Part shown: piece after piece, positions 17,417-28,389 of the stretch
How positions within the stretch are numbered: position 1 is the first letter of the stretch
Layout of the letters: every line of letters begins with the position of its first letter
NCBI GenBank assembly: GCA_018970725.1
Contig: JAGWVU010000004.1
Span: 108,901-172,900 of the forward strand
Origin: Verrucomicrobiota bacterium
Lineage (GTDB): Bacteria > Verrucomicrobiota > Verrucomicrobiia > Verrucomicrobiales > DEV007
Reading direction: 5' to 3'
Length of the DNA stretch: 64,000 nucleotides
The notes under the pieces: model-generated
What the model was told of the DNA's origin: nothing
Databases searched by the model: none
What the model saw: only the letters and a program-made list of their open reading frames with translations
Made by a program: the position numbers and the translations under genes

Positions 17417-18223
17417 TCACTGGGTCGCGACCTTGGTCAAAAGCCCTTTCTCCCGGGCAATGCCCAGGACCCAGTGCATCACCATCCCGGCCGTGGCGAG
17501 CCAGAGGAGGTTCAATCCGAAGGCGACCCCCAAGCCCTGGCCGACCCGGTCCTCGCCCGCCATGGCGTGGCGCATGGCTTCGAAAACGTGGCTCGAGGGA
17601 AGCGCAAGCGCCACCGGTTGGAGGAATCCGGGCAGCGTCTCCACCGTGTAATAGACGGCGGTGAAGGGTTGCAGGAGGAACGGAAGCGCCCAGGAAAGCC
17701 CCTCCGCCGCCTGCCCCCAGCGCAAGACCAAGGCGTTGGCCAGCATCCCCATGGACCACCCGAAGAGCAACAGGTTCCCGAAAAAGGGGATCAGCCAGAA
17801 ATTGAAGTCCAGAATGTTGAACTGAAAGGCGGCAAACGCCATCAACGACAACACCGGCACGGTGATCAGGACCCGCAGGAAGCCGACCGCGCAGAACCCG
17901 GCCACCAATTCCCAAGTCCGCACCGGCGCGACGAAGACGTTGAGCAGGTTCCGGGTCCAAACGTCCTCGAGAAACGAAACCGAAACCCCTTGGGTGGCAC
18001 GGAATTGGACATCCCAGAGGAGCACGCCCCCCAACAGGAAGGTCACCGGCAGGGCGACTTCCCCGGGGCCGGTTTGACTGAGATAACGGGTCAGGAAGCC
18101 CCAGACGAGCAGGGTGTTGAGCGGCCAGAAAAACAGCTCGAACGCCCGCAAACCGTTGCGCGTGTAGAGATAAAAATACCGCAGCACGATCCCGGTAATC
18201 GCGGAAAAAGGAAAGGCGTTCAT
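17417..18223 (-). CDS. ABC-2 type transporter permease
   Basis: A 268-residue integral membrane protein with six hydrophobic segments typical of ABC-2 permeases (MNAFPFSAITGIVLRYFYLYTRNGLRAFELFFWPLNTLLVWGF, FLLGGVLLWDVQFRATQGVSVSFLEDVW, LLFGWSMGMLANALVLRWG, LALPSSHVFEAMRHAM). The conserved central stretch (ARTWELVAGFCAVGFLRVL equivalent) is visible. Its start overlaps the stop of the ATPase gene by four bases (18220-18223), so they are translated as a pair and form one exporter. The substrate could be a lipid, polysaccharide or drug and cannot be told from the sequence. Confidence 0.9.
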   Translation of the reverse strand: MNAFPFSAITGIVLRYFYLYTRNGLRAFELFFWPLNTLLVWGFLTRYLSQTGPGEVALPVTFLLGGVLLWDVQFRATQGVSVSFLEDVWTRNLLNVFVAPVRTWELVAGFCAVGFLRVLITVPVLSLMAFAAFQFNILDFNFWLIPFFGNLLLFGWSMGMLANALVLRWGQAAEGLSWALPFLLQPFTAVYYTVETLPGFLQPVALALPSSHVFEAMRHAMAGEDRVGQGLGVAFGLNLLWLATAGMVMHWVLGIAREKGLLTKVATQ

Positions 18224-18972
18224 TGGTCCCCAGCGATCTGCAAATCGCCCCCCCTGGCGATCCTGATGAACACGTCTTCCAAACTCGCGGAATCGAAACT
18301 CGCCTTGATCTCGTCCGGCGTGCCCATCCGGATGACGCGCCCGCGATGCAGAAAAAGGACCCGGTCACAGACAAGCTCAATGTCCTGCATGTTGTGCGAA
18401 GTGTAAATGATGGAGGTGCCCGACTCGCGTTGCGTATCCCGGATCAGCGTGCGCACTTTGTCGACCACGTCCGGGTCAAGGCTGGCGGTGGGCTCGTCCA
18501 GCAGCAGCAGTTCAGGCCGGTTGAGAAACGCCTTGCAAAGGTTCACTCGGGTCGCCTCCCCGGCGGAAAGATGCCCGGTGATCCGATCCGCCAGGGCTGC
18601 CACCCCGAAACGTTCCATCGTTTCGCGCACCCGGGAACGCCAGTCCCGGATCCCGTAAAGCATGGCGAACACGGCGAGGTTCTGCCGCACCAGCAAATTC
18701 CCGGGCAGGCTGGTGTAAGCGGACGAAAAATTCATGCGGCGCAAGATCTCGATCCGGTGCGATTCCAAGGATTGGCCGAAAATCTCGATGCGTCCGGAAC
18801 TGGCGGAAATCAGCCCCAGGAGCATGTTCATCACGGTGGTCTTGCCGGCGCCATTCGGCCCCAGCAACCCGAGGATCTCACCTCTCTCCAACGCGAAGCT
18901 CACGCCGTCAACCGCACGGAACTCCCCGAAATCCTTCACCAGATTCTGGACGGTCAACAGAGGGGGCGGCAT
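18220..18972 (-). CDS. ABC transporter ATP-binding protein
   Basis: A 250-residue ATPase. Walker A is GPNGAGKT at residues 38-45. The signature is HLSAGEATRVNLCKAFLNRP (LSAGE rather than the usual LSGGQ). Walker B LLLLDEPTASLDPD and the H-loop IIYTSHNMQDIE follow. The length and C-terminal end, without a long extension, fit the drug/lipid exporter (DrrA/CcmA-like) subfamily. It powers the ABC-2 permease encoded immediately downstream. Divergent from the glycosyltransferase gene. Confidence 0.94.
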   Translation of the reverse strand: MPPPLLTVQNLVKDFGEFRAVDGVSFALERGEILGLLGPNGAGKTTVMNMLLGLISASSGRIEIFGQSLESHRIEILRRMNFSSAYTSLPGNLLVRQNLAVFAMLYGIRDWRSRVRETMERFGVAALADRITGHLSAGEATRVNLCKAFLNRPELLLLDEPTASLDPDVVDKVRTLIRDTQRESGTSIIYTSHNMQDIELVCDRVLFLHRGRVIRMGTPDEIKASFDSASLEDVFIRIARGGDLQIAGDQ

Positions 18973-19091
18973 TCGAAGCAGGAAATTCGCATCCGCCCCG
19001 GGGTTTGGGAAGGGAGGAAATCGACAATTTCAAGAAAATCTCCTATCCGTTCATCAATCGCCCGGGTTCGTGCGTCTTTTCCCCGTCTTCC

Positions 19092-22808
<3,717 letters not shown>

Positions 22809-22814
22809 CGTCTC

Positions 22815-23486
22815 TCAGCGTAGACCGACAAAGGCCACCAGGATGATCACCCCCAACAAGCCCACCACCAGAAGGGGGAGGAACATGTTCAACCCGTAGC
22901 GAAACCACGTCAGAAAGCCGCGGCGCTCCGGTCGGAGACTCGCGAACAGGGCGGTTTCCGGCTGGCACGCCTCCATTCGGTCGATTTGCTGGACCTCGAG
23001 ATCCAACTCTCGTTCCACCTCGCGCAAACCGCGTCTCGCTTCGGTAAGCACCGGCTCCTCCCGGGGATCGCTCAACTCGCTCCCCCCCTTCAGCGTGTCC
23101 AGAGCGCCACACAATCCAAGGACCACCTTCCGGGAACGGTCGAAGGCCACCGCCCGGTTCAATTCAAAAGTGCCCGCTCCCTGCAACTCGAGCAAAGCGC
23201 TCTTCACCCGAACCGCCAGCTCGTCCCGGCGCTTCCGGTAACGCTCCTGCCGTTCCTTCAATTCAAGCAATTCGGCCTGCTTGCGCTCCAAATTGCGCTT
23301 CTCCTCCCGCAAATGGTCGAGGCGTTTCTCCGTGTCGCGCACCTCTTCCCCAAGGGAATGCCGACCGACTTCCCGAGCGGAGGCGAGGCCGGGGAAAACG
23401 ACATCATGCCGGATGGGATCGGCCGGATAAGACTTGGCGCGCCCGGCCATCCCGGTTGGGGACGAGAGGATCGTGTGTCGAGGCAT
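22815..23486 (-). CDS. coiled-coil protein with C-terminal membrane anchor, unknown function
   Basis: A 223-residue protein (start at 23486, or at the next Met, 23450). Residues 45-90 form a strongly charged coiled coil (EEVRDTEKRLDHLREEKRNLERKQAELLELKERQERYRKRRDEL). A middle helical part contains AFDRSRKVVLGLCGALDTL. A second heptad stretch (TEARRGLREVERELDLEVQQIDRME) precedes a single C-terminal transmembrane helix (FLPLLVVGLLGVIILVAFVGL). No signal peptide is seen, so it is likely a tail-anchored cytoplasmic coiled-coil protein. I do not recognise a family. The upstream 116 bases are AT-richer than the surroundings and contain an inverted repeat. Confidence 0.65.
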   Translation of the reverse strand: MPRHTILSSPTGMAGRAKSYPADPIRHDVVFPGLASAREVGRHSLGEEVRDTEKRLDHLREEKRNLERKQAELLELKERQERYRKRRDELAVRVKSALLELQGAGTFELNRAVAFDRSRKVVLGLCGALDTLKGGSELSDPREEPVLTEARRGLREVERELDLEVQQIDRMEACQPETALFASLRPERRGFLTWFRYGLNMFLPLLVVGLLGVIILVAFVGLR

Positions 23487-23495
23487 TGGAGCAGC

Positions 23496-23511
23496 CCACT
23501 ATTTTTAGTGG
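23496..23511. repeat. short perfect inverted repeat in the intergenic region
   Basis: CCACTA (23496-23501), TTTT, TAGTGG (23506-23511). A further CCACTA occurs about 45 bases on. It lies upstream of the coiled-coil gene, ten bases before its first possible start, in a locally AT-rich stretch. It could be an operator or simply part of the promoter; a terminator for the methyltransferase transcript is less likely. Confidence 0.35.
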
Positions 23512-23602
23512 ATGTGGAAAATTTACGGAACTCCGGACCTTCCGTCCACTACTTCTTCCAATATTTTCAAAATTCATGGAGCCGTGACTCATTTCTCCCC
23601 GA

Positions 23603-24775
23603 TCACCAGGCCGACATCACCTCCACGATTAACCCGTGCAGATAATCTGTCTCCGGAAGACCCGGGATCACGGGGTGATCCGGACGCTGGCCGAGGGTCG
23701 CGCGCAACCGCAATCCCCGTTTGGCATCCACTGCGGCATCCACCAGCATCTGGAGGTAGGTGGCGCGGTCGACGTGATGGCTGCAGCTGAAACTGGCGAG
23801 CAGCGCACCGGGTTCCAACATCTTCAGTGCCCGCAAATGGATCTCTTTGTAGCCCCGCAACGCCTCGCCGAGGTTCGCCCGGGTCCGGGTGAACGAGGGA
23901 GGATCGAGCACGATCAGGTCGTATTGTTCACCGGCGGCCTGATCGTGCTTGAGTTTGTCGAAGGCATTGTGTTCAACGAAGCTCGCGTTCAGATTCGCGG
24001 CGCGGGCATTCTCCCGGGCTGTTTCCAGCGCCGGAGCGCTCACGTCGACCCCGATCACCTCGCGGGCCCCGGCACGGGCACAGTGCAGCGCGAACCCGCC
24101 CTGATTGGTGAAGCAATCGAGCACGCGGCGCCCCGCGGCAAAGGCGGCTACGCTCCGGTAATTGTCGAGTTGGTCGATGTAGAGACCTGTCTTTTGGCCG
24201 CCCGCCGGATCGGACGTGAGCGCCACGCCATCGAACCAGAGCAACTCGCGCCGCGGAACGCCGAGATGCACCCGGGTGACGGGCTCCAATCCCTCGGCCG
24301 CCCGGCCGGCACCCTCGTTGCGTTCCACGATCACCTCTGGAGCGAACACTTCCCGGATCGCCTCGACCAGCGTCTCCTTGACCCGGTCCATCCCCAAGGT
24401 GTGGGTCTGGAAGGTCCACTGCTCACCGTATCGGTCCACCACCACTCCGGGGAGACCGTCGCTTTCGCTCCACACCACCCGGTAAACCCGCGCCCCACCC
24501 GTGAAACCGAGGCTCTCCCGGTAGGCTTGCGCCCGTTCCAGGCGGCGCCGGAAGAACTCGAGATCCAATCCTTGTTTGCGACGGGAAAAGCGCCGGGCCA
24601 CGATCTGGGAAGCGGGGTTGTAGATCGCACTGCCCAGGGGCCGGTCCTTGAAATCCTTCAAGGAGATGACCTCTCCCGGCTGGGGATCGCCGAAGACCTT
24701 TCTGACCTCCGTGCCGTAAACCCAATCGTGACCGTGGAAAATGCGTGCGCGGGGTTTGACGACGAGACCTCCCAT
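23603..24775 (-). CDS. rlmI: class I SAM-dependent rRNA methyltransferase, RlmI-like (23S rRNA m5C1962)
   Basis: A 390-residue enzyme, close to the 396 of E. coli RlmI. I chose the ATG at 24775 (MGGLVVKPRARIFHGHDWVYGTEV). The frame is open to 24904, but that extension lacks family similarity and would overlap the divergent gene. Order: PUA-like domain (GHDWVYGTEV, PGEVISLKDFKDRPLGSAIYNP), an EEHEE-type middle, and the Rossmann domain (RRVLDCFTNQGGFALHCARAGAREVIGVDVS, DLIVLDPPSFTR). The catalytic cysteine region SFSCSHHVD matches RlmI. It methylates cytosine 1962 in 23S rRNA. It lies divergent from the polyprenyl synthase. Confidence 0.88.
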   Translation of the reverse strand: MGGLVVKPRARIFHGHDWVYGTEVRKVFGDPQPGEVISLKDFKDRPLGSAIYNPASQIVARRFSRRKQGLDLEFFRRRLERAQAYRESLGFTGGARVYRVVWSESDGLPGVVVDRYGEQWTFQTHTLGMDRVKETLVEAIREVFAPEVIVERNEGAGRAAEGLEPVTRVHLGVPRRELLWFDGVALTSDPAGGQKTGLYIDQLDNYRSVAAFAAGRRVLDCFTNQGGFALHCARAGAREVIGVDVSAPALETARENARAANLNASFVEHNAFDKLKHDQAAGEQYDLIVLDPPSFTRTRANLGEALRGYKEIHLRALKMLEPGALLASFSCSHHVDRATYLQMLVDAAVDAKRGLRLRATLGQRPDHPVIPGLPETDYLHGLIVEVMSAW

Positions 24776-24947
24776 CCCGCCTACTCCCTGCGAAACCGCC
24801 CGCATGCAAGCCCGAAATGGGAATCCCGGGGCCTCTACGGCATTTTCCGCTTGCCCTCGGGCGGGGCGAATTGCACAGGGAACGAACCCGCCTCGCGGTG
24901 GCATGCGTAAGCAAGATCAAGAACTTCCGCCCTCGGGCGGTCCCATC

Positions 24948-25937
24948 ATGAAAGCCAACCTGCGCACGTTTCCATTCGATCTCATCCGGGATGAAGTCCG
25001 GCAAGTGGAGGACAGCTTGGCCTCCCAAGTCCGCCACTTCGACCGCGCCCTTGAGGGTTACGTGTCTTACGTCTGCGGGACGAGCGGCAAACGGATTCGC
25101 CCGGCGCTCGCGATTCTTTCCGGGGGGGCCACCGGAGGCGCGGGCGAGGCCCACATCCGGCTCGCCACCATCCTCGAAATGATCCACGTGGCCACCTTGG
25201 TCCACGATGATATCATCGATGGGGCTGAAAAGCGCCGGGACATCCTCACGGCCAACGCCAAGTGGGGCAACGGCATCAGCGTGCTCCTCGGCGACTGCCT
25301 CTTCGCCCATGCGCTCATGCTCTCCACCGATTTCGAGGAGAAACGGGTGGTGCGGCGCATCGCCCAGTCCGCCAATCAAGTCTGCACGGGGGAAATCCTG
25401 CAGACCCAGCGCCGGTTCGATCTACAGTTGACCAAGGGGGACTACTTCCGGATCATCGAAATGAAGACCGCCGCGCTGTTCGAGGCCGCCTGCGAACTCG
25501 GCGCCGCGCTGAACGGTTCGGAAGAAGCGGTTTGCGAGAACCTCGCCCAGTTCGGTCGGAATCTCGGCACCGCTTACCAGATCTACGACGACTGTCTCGA
25601 TCTCGTCGGGGACGAGGCCACGGCCGGCAAAACACTGCGGACGGATTTGGAAAAGGGGAAACTCACCCTCCCCATCCTCAATCTGCTCGAGGCGGCCACG
25701 GAGAAACAACGGGAGAAGCTGGGGCACCTGCTCGTCCAGAAAGAGCCGTTCGACCTCTCCGCCCTTGCCAACATCGCGGACTACGAGGGGGCGCTCGAGC
25801 GCTCGGTGCAGCACGCACGGCAACTCCTCCGCGAGGCCCGGCAGGCGCTCATCGGTCTCAACGGCGGTCCCCACGCCCAAGCTCTCGAACAGATGACCTT
25901 CTTTCTGGACGATCTCCTCGACCAGTGCCGGTGCTAG
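24948..25937 (+). CDS. ispB: polyprenyl (octaprenyl-type) diphosphate synthase
   Basis: A 329-residue trans-prenyltransferase from the ATG at 24948; an upstream in-frame ATG at 24903 would add 15 residues. The first aspartate-rich motif, HDDIID, is at residues 86-91, with GAEKRR following. GKRIRPAL (isopentenyl diphosphate binding) is at 47-54. The second motif is YQIYDDCLDLVGDEA, and the KTLRTDLEKGKLTLPIL tail is typical. It elongates farnesyl diphosphate with isopentenyl diphosphate to make the side chain of the respiratory quinone. The gene name reflects the family; the chain length (C35 or C40) cannot be read off. Confidence 0.92.
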   Translation: MKANLRTFPFDLIRDEVRQVEDSLASQVRHFDRALEGYVSYVCGTSGKRIRPALAILSGGATGGAGEAHIRLATILEMIHVATLVHDDIIDGAEKRRDILTANAKWGNGISVLLGDCLFAHALMLSTDFEEKRVVRRIAQSANQVCTGEILQTQRRFDLQLTKGDYFRIIEMKTAALFEAACELGAALNGSEEAVCENLAQFGRNLGTAYQIYDDCLDLVGDEATAGKTLRTDLEKGKLTLPILNLLEAATEKQREKLGHLLVQKEPFDLSALANIADYEGALERSVQHARQLLREARQALIGLNGGPHAQALEQMTFFLDDLLDQCRC

Positions 25938-26020
25938 GAGCCGGTTCTTTTTGGCGAAAGAAACCTTTCGCTTCCGCCATGGTTCCATGCAAGGTTGGAT
26001 TGGATCCAACCGTTTTCTCC

Positions 26021-26719
26021 ATGCCAGCCCCGTCTTTCATCCGCCACCTCGCCGCCGGCCTCTTCATGGTGGCCGCTTTCCCTCAGCTGTCCAGCGCCTT
26101 GGATGTCGCCAAAGACGGCGCTCAGGTCGGCAAGTGGACCATGGACTTCGACGCCGCTTCCAAGCTCGCGGCCGAGAAGAAGCTGCCCATGCTTCTCAAC
26201 TTCACCGGCTCGGATTGGTGCGGTTGGTGCAAGCTGATGGACGAGGCCGTTTACTCGAAAAAAGAGTGGGAGGATTACGCCGCCAAGAGCCTGCTTTTGG
26301 TGACCATCGATTTCCCGCAGGACAAGACCATCGTTCCAGAGAAATACAAAACACGGAACAGCCGGATGCAACAGGACTTCGGCGTCGAGGGCTACCCGAC
26401 CTATGTCCTGCTGGATTCCGACGGCAAAACCGTCATCGGTCGGCTCGGGGCTGGCAGGGAAAAAACCCCGGAATCCTTCATCGCCGAGGTGGAGAAGAGT
26501 CTCCAGCTATCCCCGGCGAACATCGAAAAGAAGGCTGCCGCGCTCGGTCCGGAAAAAGGGGCCGCCTTCAAGGCCGCCTTGGCCAACGTGAAGACCGTGG
26601 AAGACGAATTCAAGGCATGGCTACAGACCGGGCCGAAGCGCACTCCGGAGAACGACACCAAATTTGAGGCCTTCCAAAAACGGATGAAGGAGGCGAACGA
26701 GGCCGTAACCGCTTTCTGA
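26021..26719 (+). CDS. exported thioredoxin-fold protein (DsbD-gamma/SoxW-like)
   Basis: A 232-residue protein with a signal peptide (HLAAGLFMVAAFPQLSSA, cleavage near residue 26). The thioredoxin fold has the active site W66-CGWC-K (C67 and C70) in the context LLNFTGSDWCGWCKLMDEAV, which is the thioredoxin_7/DsbD-gamma variant. The cis-proline is in GVEGYPTYVLLDSDG. The C-terminal 60 residues are a helical extension (EKKAAALGPEKGAAFKAALANVKTVEDEF). It probably reduces or shuffles periplasmic thiols and could serve cytochrome c maturation, since no ResA is encoded near ResB/CcsA. That link is inference. The 83-base gap before it shows no clear promoter. Confidence 0.85.
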   Translation: MPAPSFIRHLAAGLFMVAAFPQLSSALDVAKDGAQVGKWTMDFDAASKLAAEKKLPMLLNFTGSDWCGWCKLMDEAVYSKKEWEDYAAKSLLLVTIDFPQDKTIVPEKYKTRNSRMQQDFGVEGYPTYVLLDSDGKTVIGRLGAGREKTPESFIAEVEKSLQLSPANIEKKAAALGPEKGAAFKAALANVKTVEDEFKAWLQTGPKRTPENDTKFEAFQKRMKEANEAVTAF

Positions 26720-26732
26720 GATCCGGCCTCCA

Positions 26733-27428
26733 ATGCCCTCCACCAAGATCCGCGAGCTTCCGGTGGAGGAGCGCCCCCGGGAAAAACTCGCCAAGCTTGG
26801 CCCCGGGGCTCTCACCAACGCGGAACTGGTCGCCATTTTTCTCCGCGTCGGCGTCAAGGGGAAGAGTGCCGTGGCTCTCGCCCAAGAGCTTCTTTCGAGT
26901 CGGGGCTCCCTTCAGGGGCTCTCCCGCACCACCCTGACCGAGATGATGCGCTTCGCCGGGGTCAAGGTGGCCAAGGCCAGCCAGCTTTGCGCCGCCTTCG
27001 AGTTGGGGCGCCGCCTCGCCGAGGAGCAAATCTCCGGCCAGCCCCTCGACTCCCCCGAGAAGATCTTCGATTTTCTCGGCCCCGGAATGCGGACCCTTTC
27101 GCAGGAATGTGTCACCCTCGTTCTGCTCGATACCCGGCGCTGCCTCATCAAGACGGAGGAGGTGACCCGCGGCACGGTCAACGAAAGCCTGGCCCATCCG
27201 CGGGAGATCCTGCGGATCGTGCTTTCCCACGCTCCGCACTCTTTCGTGGTCGTGCACAATCATCCCTCCGGCAATCCTTTGCCCAGCAACGCCGACCGGG
27301 AAATGACCCGTCGGCTGGCCCGCGCCGCCGAGGCGGTGGGCGTGCCCCTGGCGGACCATGTCATCATCGGCGCGGCTTCGGTTGACGGCTCCCCATATTT
27401 CAGCTTTCGGGAGGCAGGTCTTTTATGA
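26733..27428 (+). CDS. radC: RadC family JAB-domain protein
   Basis: A 231-residue protein of the RadC family. Helix-hairpin-helix-like N-terminal part: LPVEERPREKLAKLGPGALTNAELVAIFLRVGVKGKSA and LSRTTLTEMMRFAGVKVAKASQL. The C-terminal JAB/MPN metalloprotease-like domain carries HNHPSG with His at 175 and 177 and Asp in NADREMTRRL, the intact metal-binding triad. Despite the name, a repair role is doubtful and the biochemical activity is not known. Its stop overlaps the lpxA start by four bases (ATGA at 27425-27428), so it is probably translationally coupled to lpxA. Confidence 0.94.
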   Translation: MPSTKIRELPVEERPREKLAKLGPGALTNAELVAIFLRVGVKGKSAVALAQELLSSRGSLQGLSRTTLTEMMRFAGVKVAKASQLCAAFELGRRLAEEQISGQPLDSPEKIFDFLGPGMRTLSQECVTLVLLDTRRCLIKTEEVTRGTVNESLAHPREILRIVLSHAPHSFVVVHNHPSGNPLPSNADREMTRRLARAAEAVGVPLADHVIIGAASVDGSPYFSFREAGLL

Positions 27429-28234
27429 GTGCCCGCAGCGAAGTTCAAATTCACCCCACCGCCATTATCGAAGACGGAGCCATCCTTGGCCCCGGAGTTT
27501 TCATCGGTCCCTACGCCATTGTCGGGCCCCACGCCACGATCGGGGCCGGCTGCCGCATCGAAGCCCATGCCCAGGTCGTCAATGAAGTGCATCTGGGAGA
27601 AGATTGCCTCGTCGGGCGCGGCGCCATTCTCGGAGACCACCCGCAATCCATCTCCTTTGACCCCGCCACGCCGAGTTCGCTCCGGATCGGGGCGAGGAAC
27701 CAGTTCCGCGAACACGTGACCGTGCACCGCGGCGCCAAGGAGGGGAGCGCCACCATCATTGGATCGGACAACTACTTCATGGTCGGGTCGCACGTGGGGC
27801 ATGATGCCGTGATCGGCGACCGCAACATCATCGCCAACGCCTGCCTTCTGGGAGGGCACGTGGTCGTGGGGAACCGGGCTTTCCTCGGAGGTGGCGCCGG
27901 CTTTCACCAGTTCACCCGGGTGGGAGACCTCGCCATGGTGCAGGGGAACGCGATCGTGAACCGCGACGTCCCGCCTTATGTCATCGCCGGGGCCCAGAGC
28001 CAGCTCTTCGGACTGAATACCATCGGCCTGCGGCGGGCCGGGATTCCCCCGGAACATCGGGACGACCTGAAGCGCGCCTTCCATCTGGTATTCCGCGGAG
28101 ATCTCAACCTGAGCCAGGCCTTGGCCCAAGCGGCGTCGCGGGAATGGAGCGAGGAAGCGGGGCGCCTCCTCGAATTCCTGCGGGCCTCGAGTCATCAGGG
28201 AATCTGCCGCGTCCGGGTCCGGAGTGGGGAATGA
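27425..28234 (+). CDS. lpxA: acyl-[ACP]-UDP-N-acetylglucosamine O-acyltransferase
   Basis: A 269-residue cytoplasmic enzyme, first step of lipid A synthesis. A left-handed beta helix of hexapeptide repeats starts IHPTAIIEDGAILGPGVFIGPYAIVGPHATIG. The catalytic histidine is H126 in HVGHDAVIGDRN, matching H125 of E. coli. GDHPQSISF and QGNAIVNRDVPPYVIAGAQSQLFGLNTIGLRRAGI are also diagnostic; the helical C-terminus follows. Its presence together with LptD shows an LPS-bearing outer membrane. The usual lpxD-fabZ-lpxB neighbours are absent here; instead it is coupled to radC. Confidence 0.97.
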   Translation: MSARSEVQIHPTAIIEDGAILGPGVFIGPYAIVGPHATIGAGCRIEAHAQVVNEVHLGEDCLVGRGAILGDHPQSISFDPATPSSLRIGARNQFREHVTVHRGAKEGSATIIGSDNYFMVGSHVGHDAVIGDRNIIANACLLGGHVVVGNRAFLGGGAGFHQFTRVGDLAMVQGNAIVNRDVPPYVIAGAQSQLFGLNTIGLRRAGIPPEHRDDLKRAFHLVFRGDLNLSQALAQAASREWSEEAGRLLEFLRASSHQGICRVRVRSGE

Positions 28235-28308
28235 ACTTCCGTTTCCGGGCCCGGGCGCCGCGCGAACGTTCCGCAGTTCCGCCGCGCTGCATTTTGCTTT
28301 CTTTTTCA

Positions 28309-28337
28309 TTGGTGCTCTCCCAATCTCTTGCTAGGAG
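28309..28337 (+). promoter_or_regulatory. candidate sigma70-type promoter upstream of lptD
   Basis: TTGGTG (28309-28314), a 17-base spacer and TAGGAG (28332-28337), preceded by a T-rich stretch (28293-28308) that could act as an UP element. The sequence TCTCTTGCTAGGA (28324-28336) matches the element before the sigma-factor operon at 12 of 13 positions. It lies in the 155-base gap between lpxA and lptD, about 50 bases before the chosen ATG. Confidence 0.45.
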
Positions 28338-28389
28338 TGAGCAGGGTTATCTCCTGATGAAAATCCAGATTGCTTAATTGCCAATCATC

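Noticed and set aside
25935..25940. TGCTAGGAG after the polyprenyl synthase as a third copy of the shared promoter element
   Set aside because: The TAG is the gene's stop codon and there is no -35-like TTG at the right distance.
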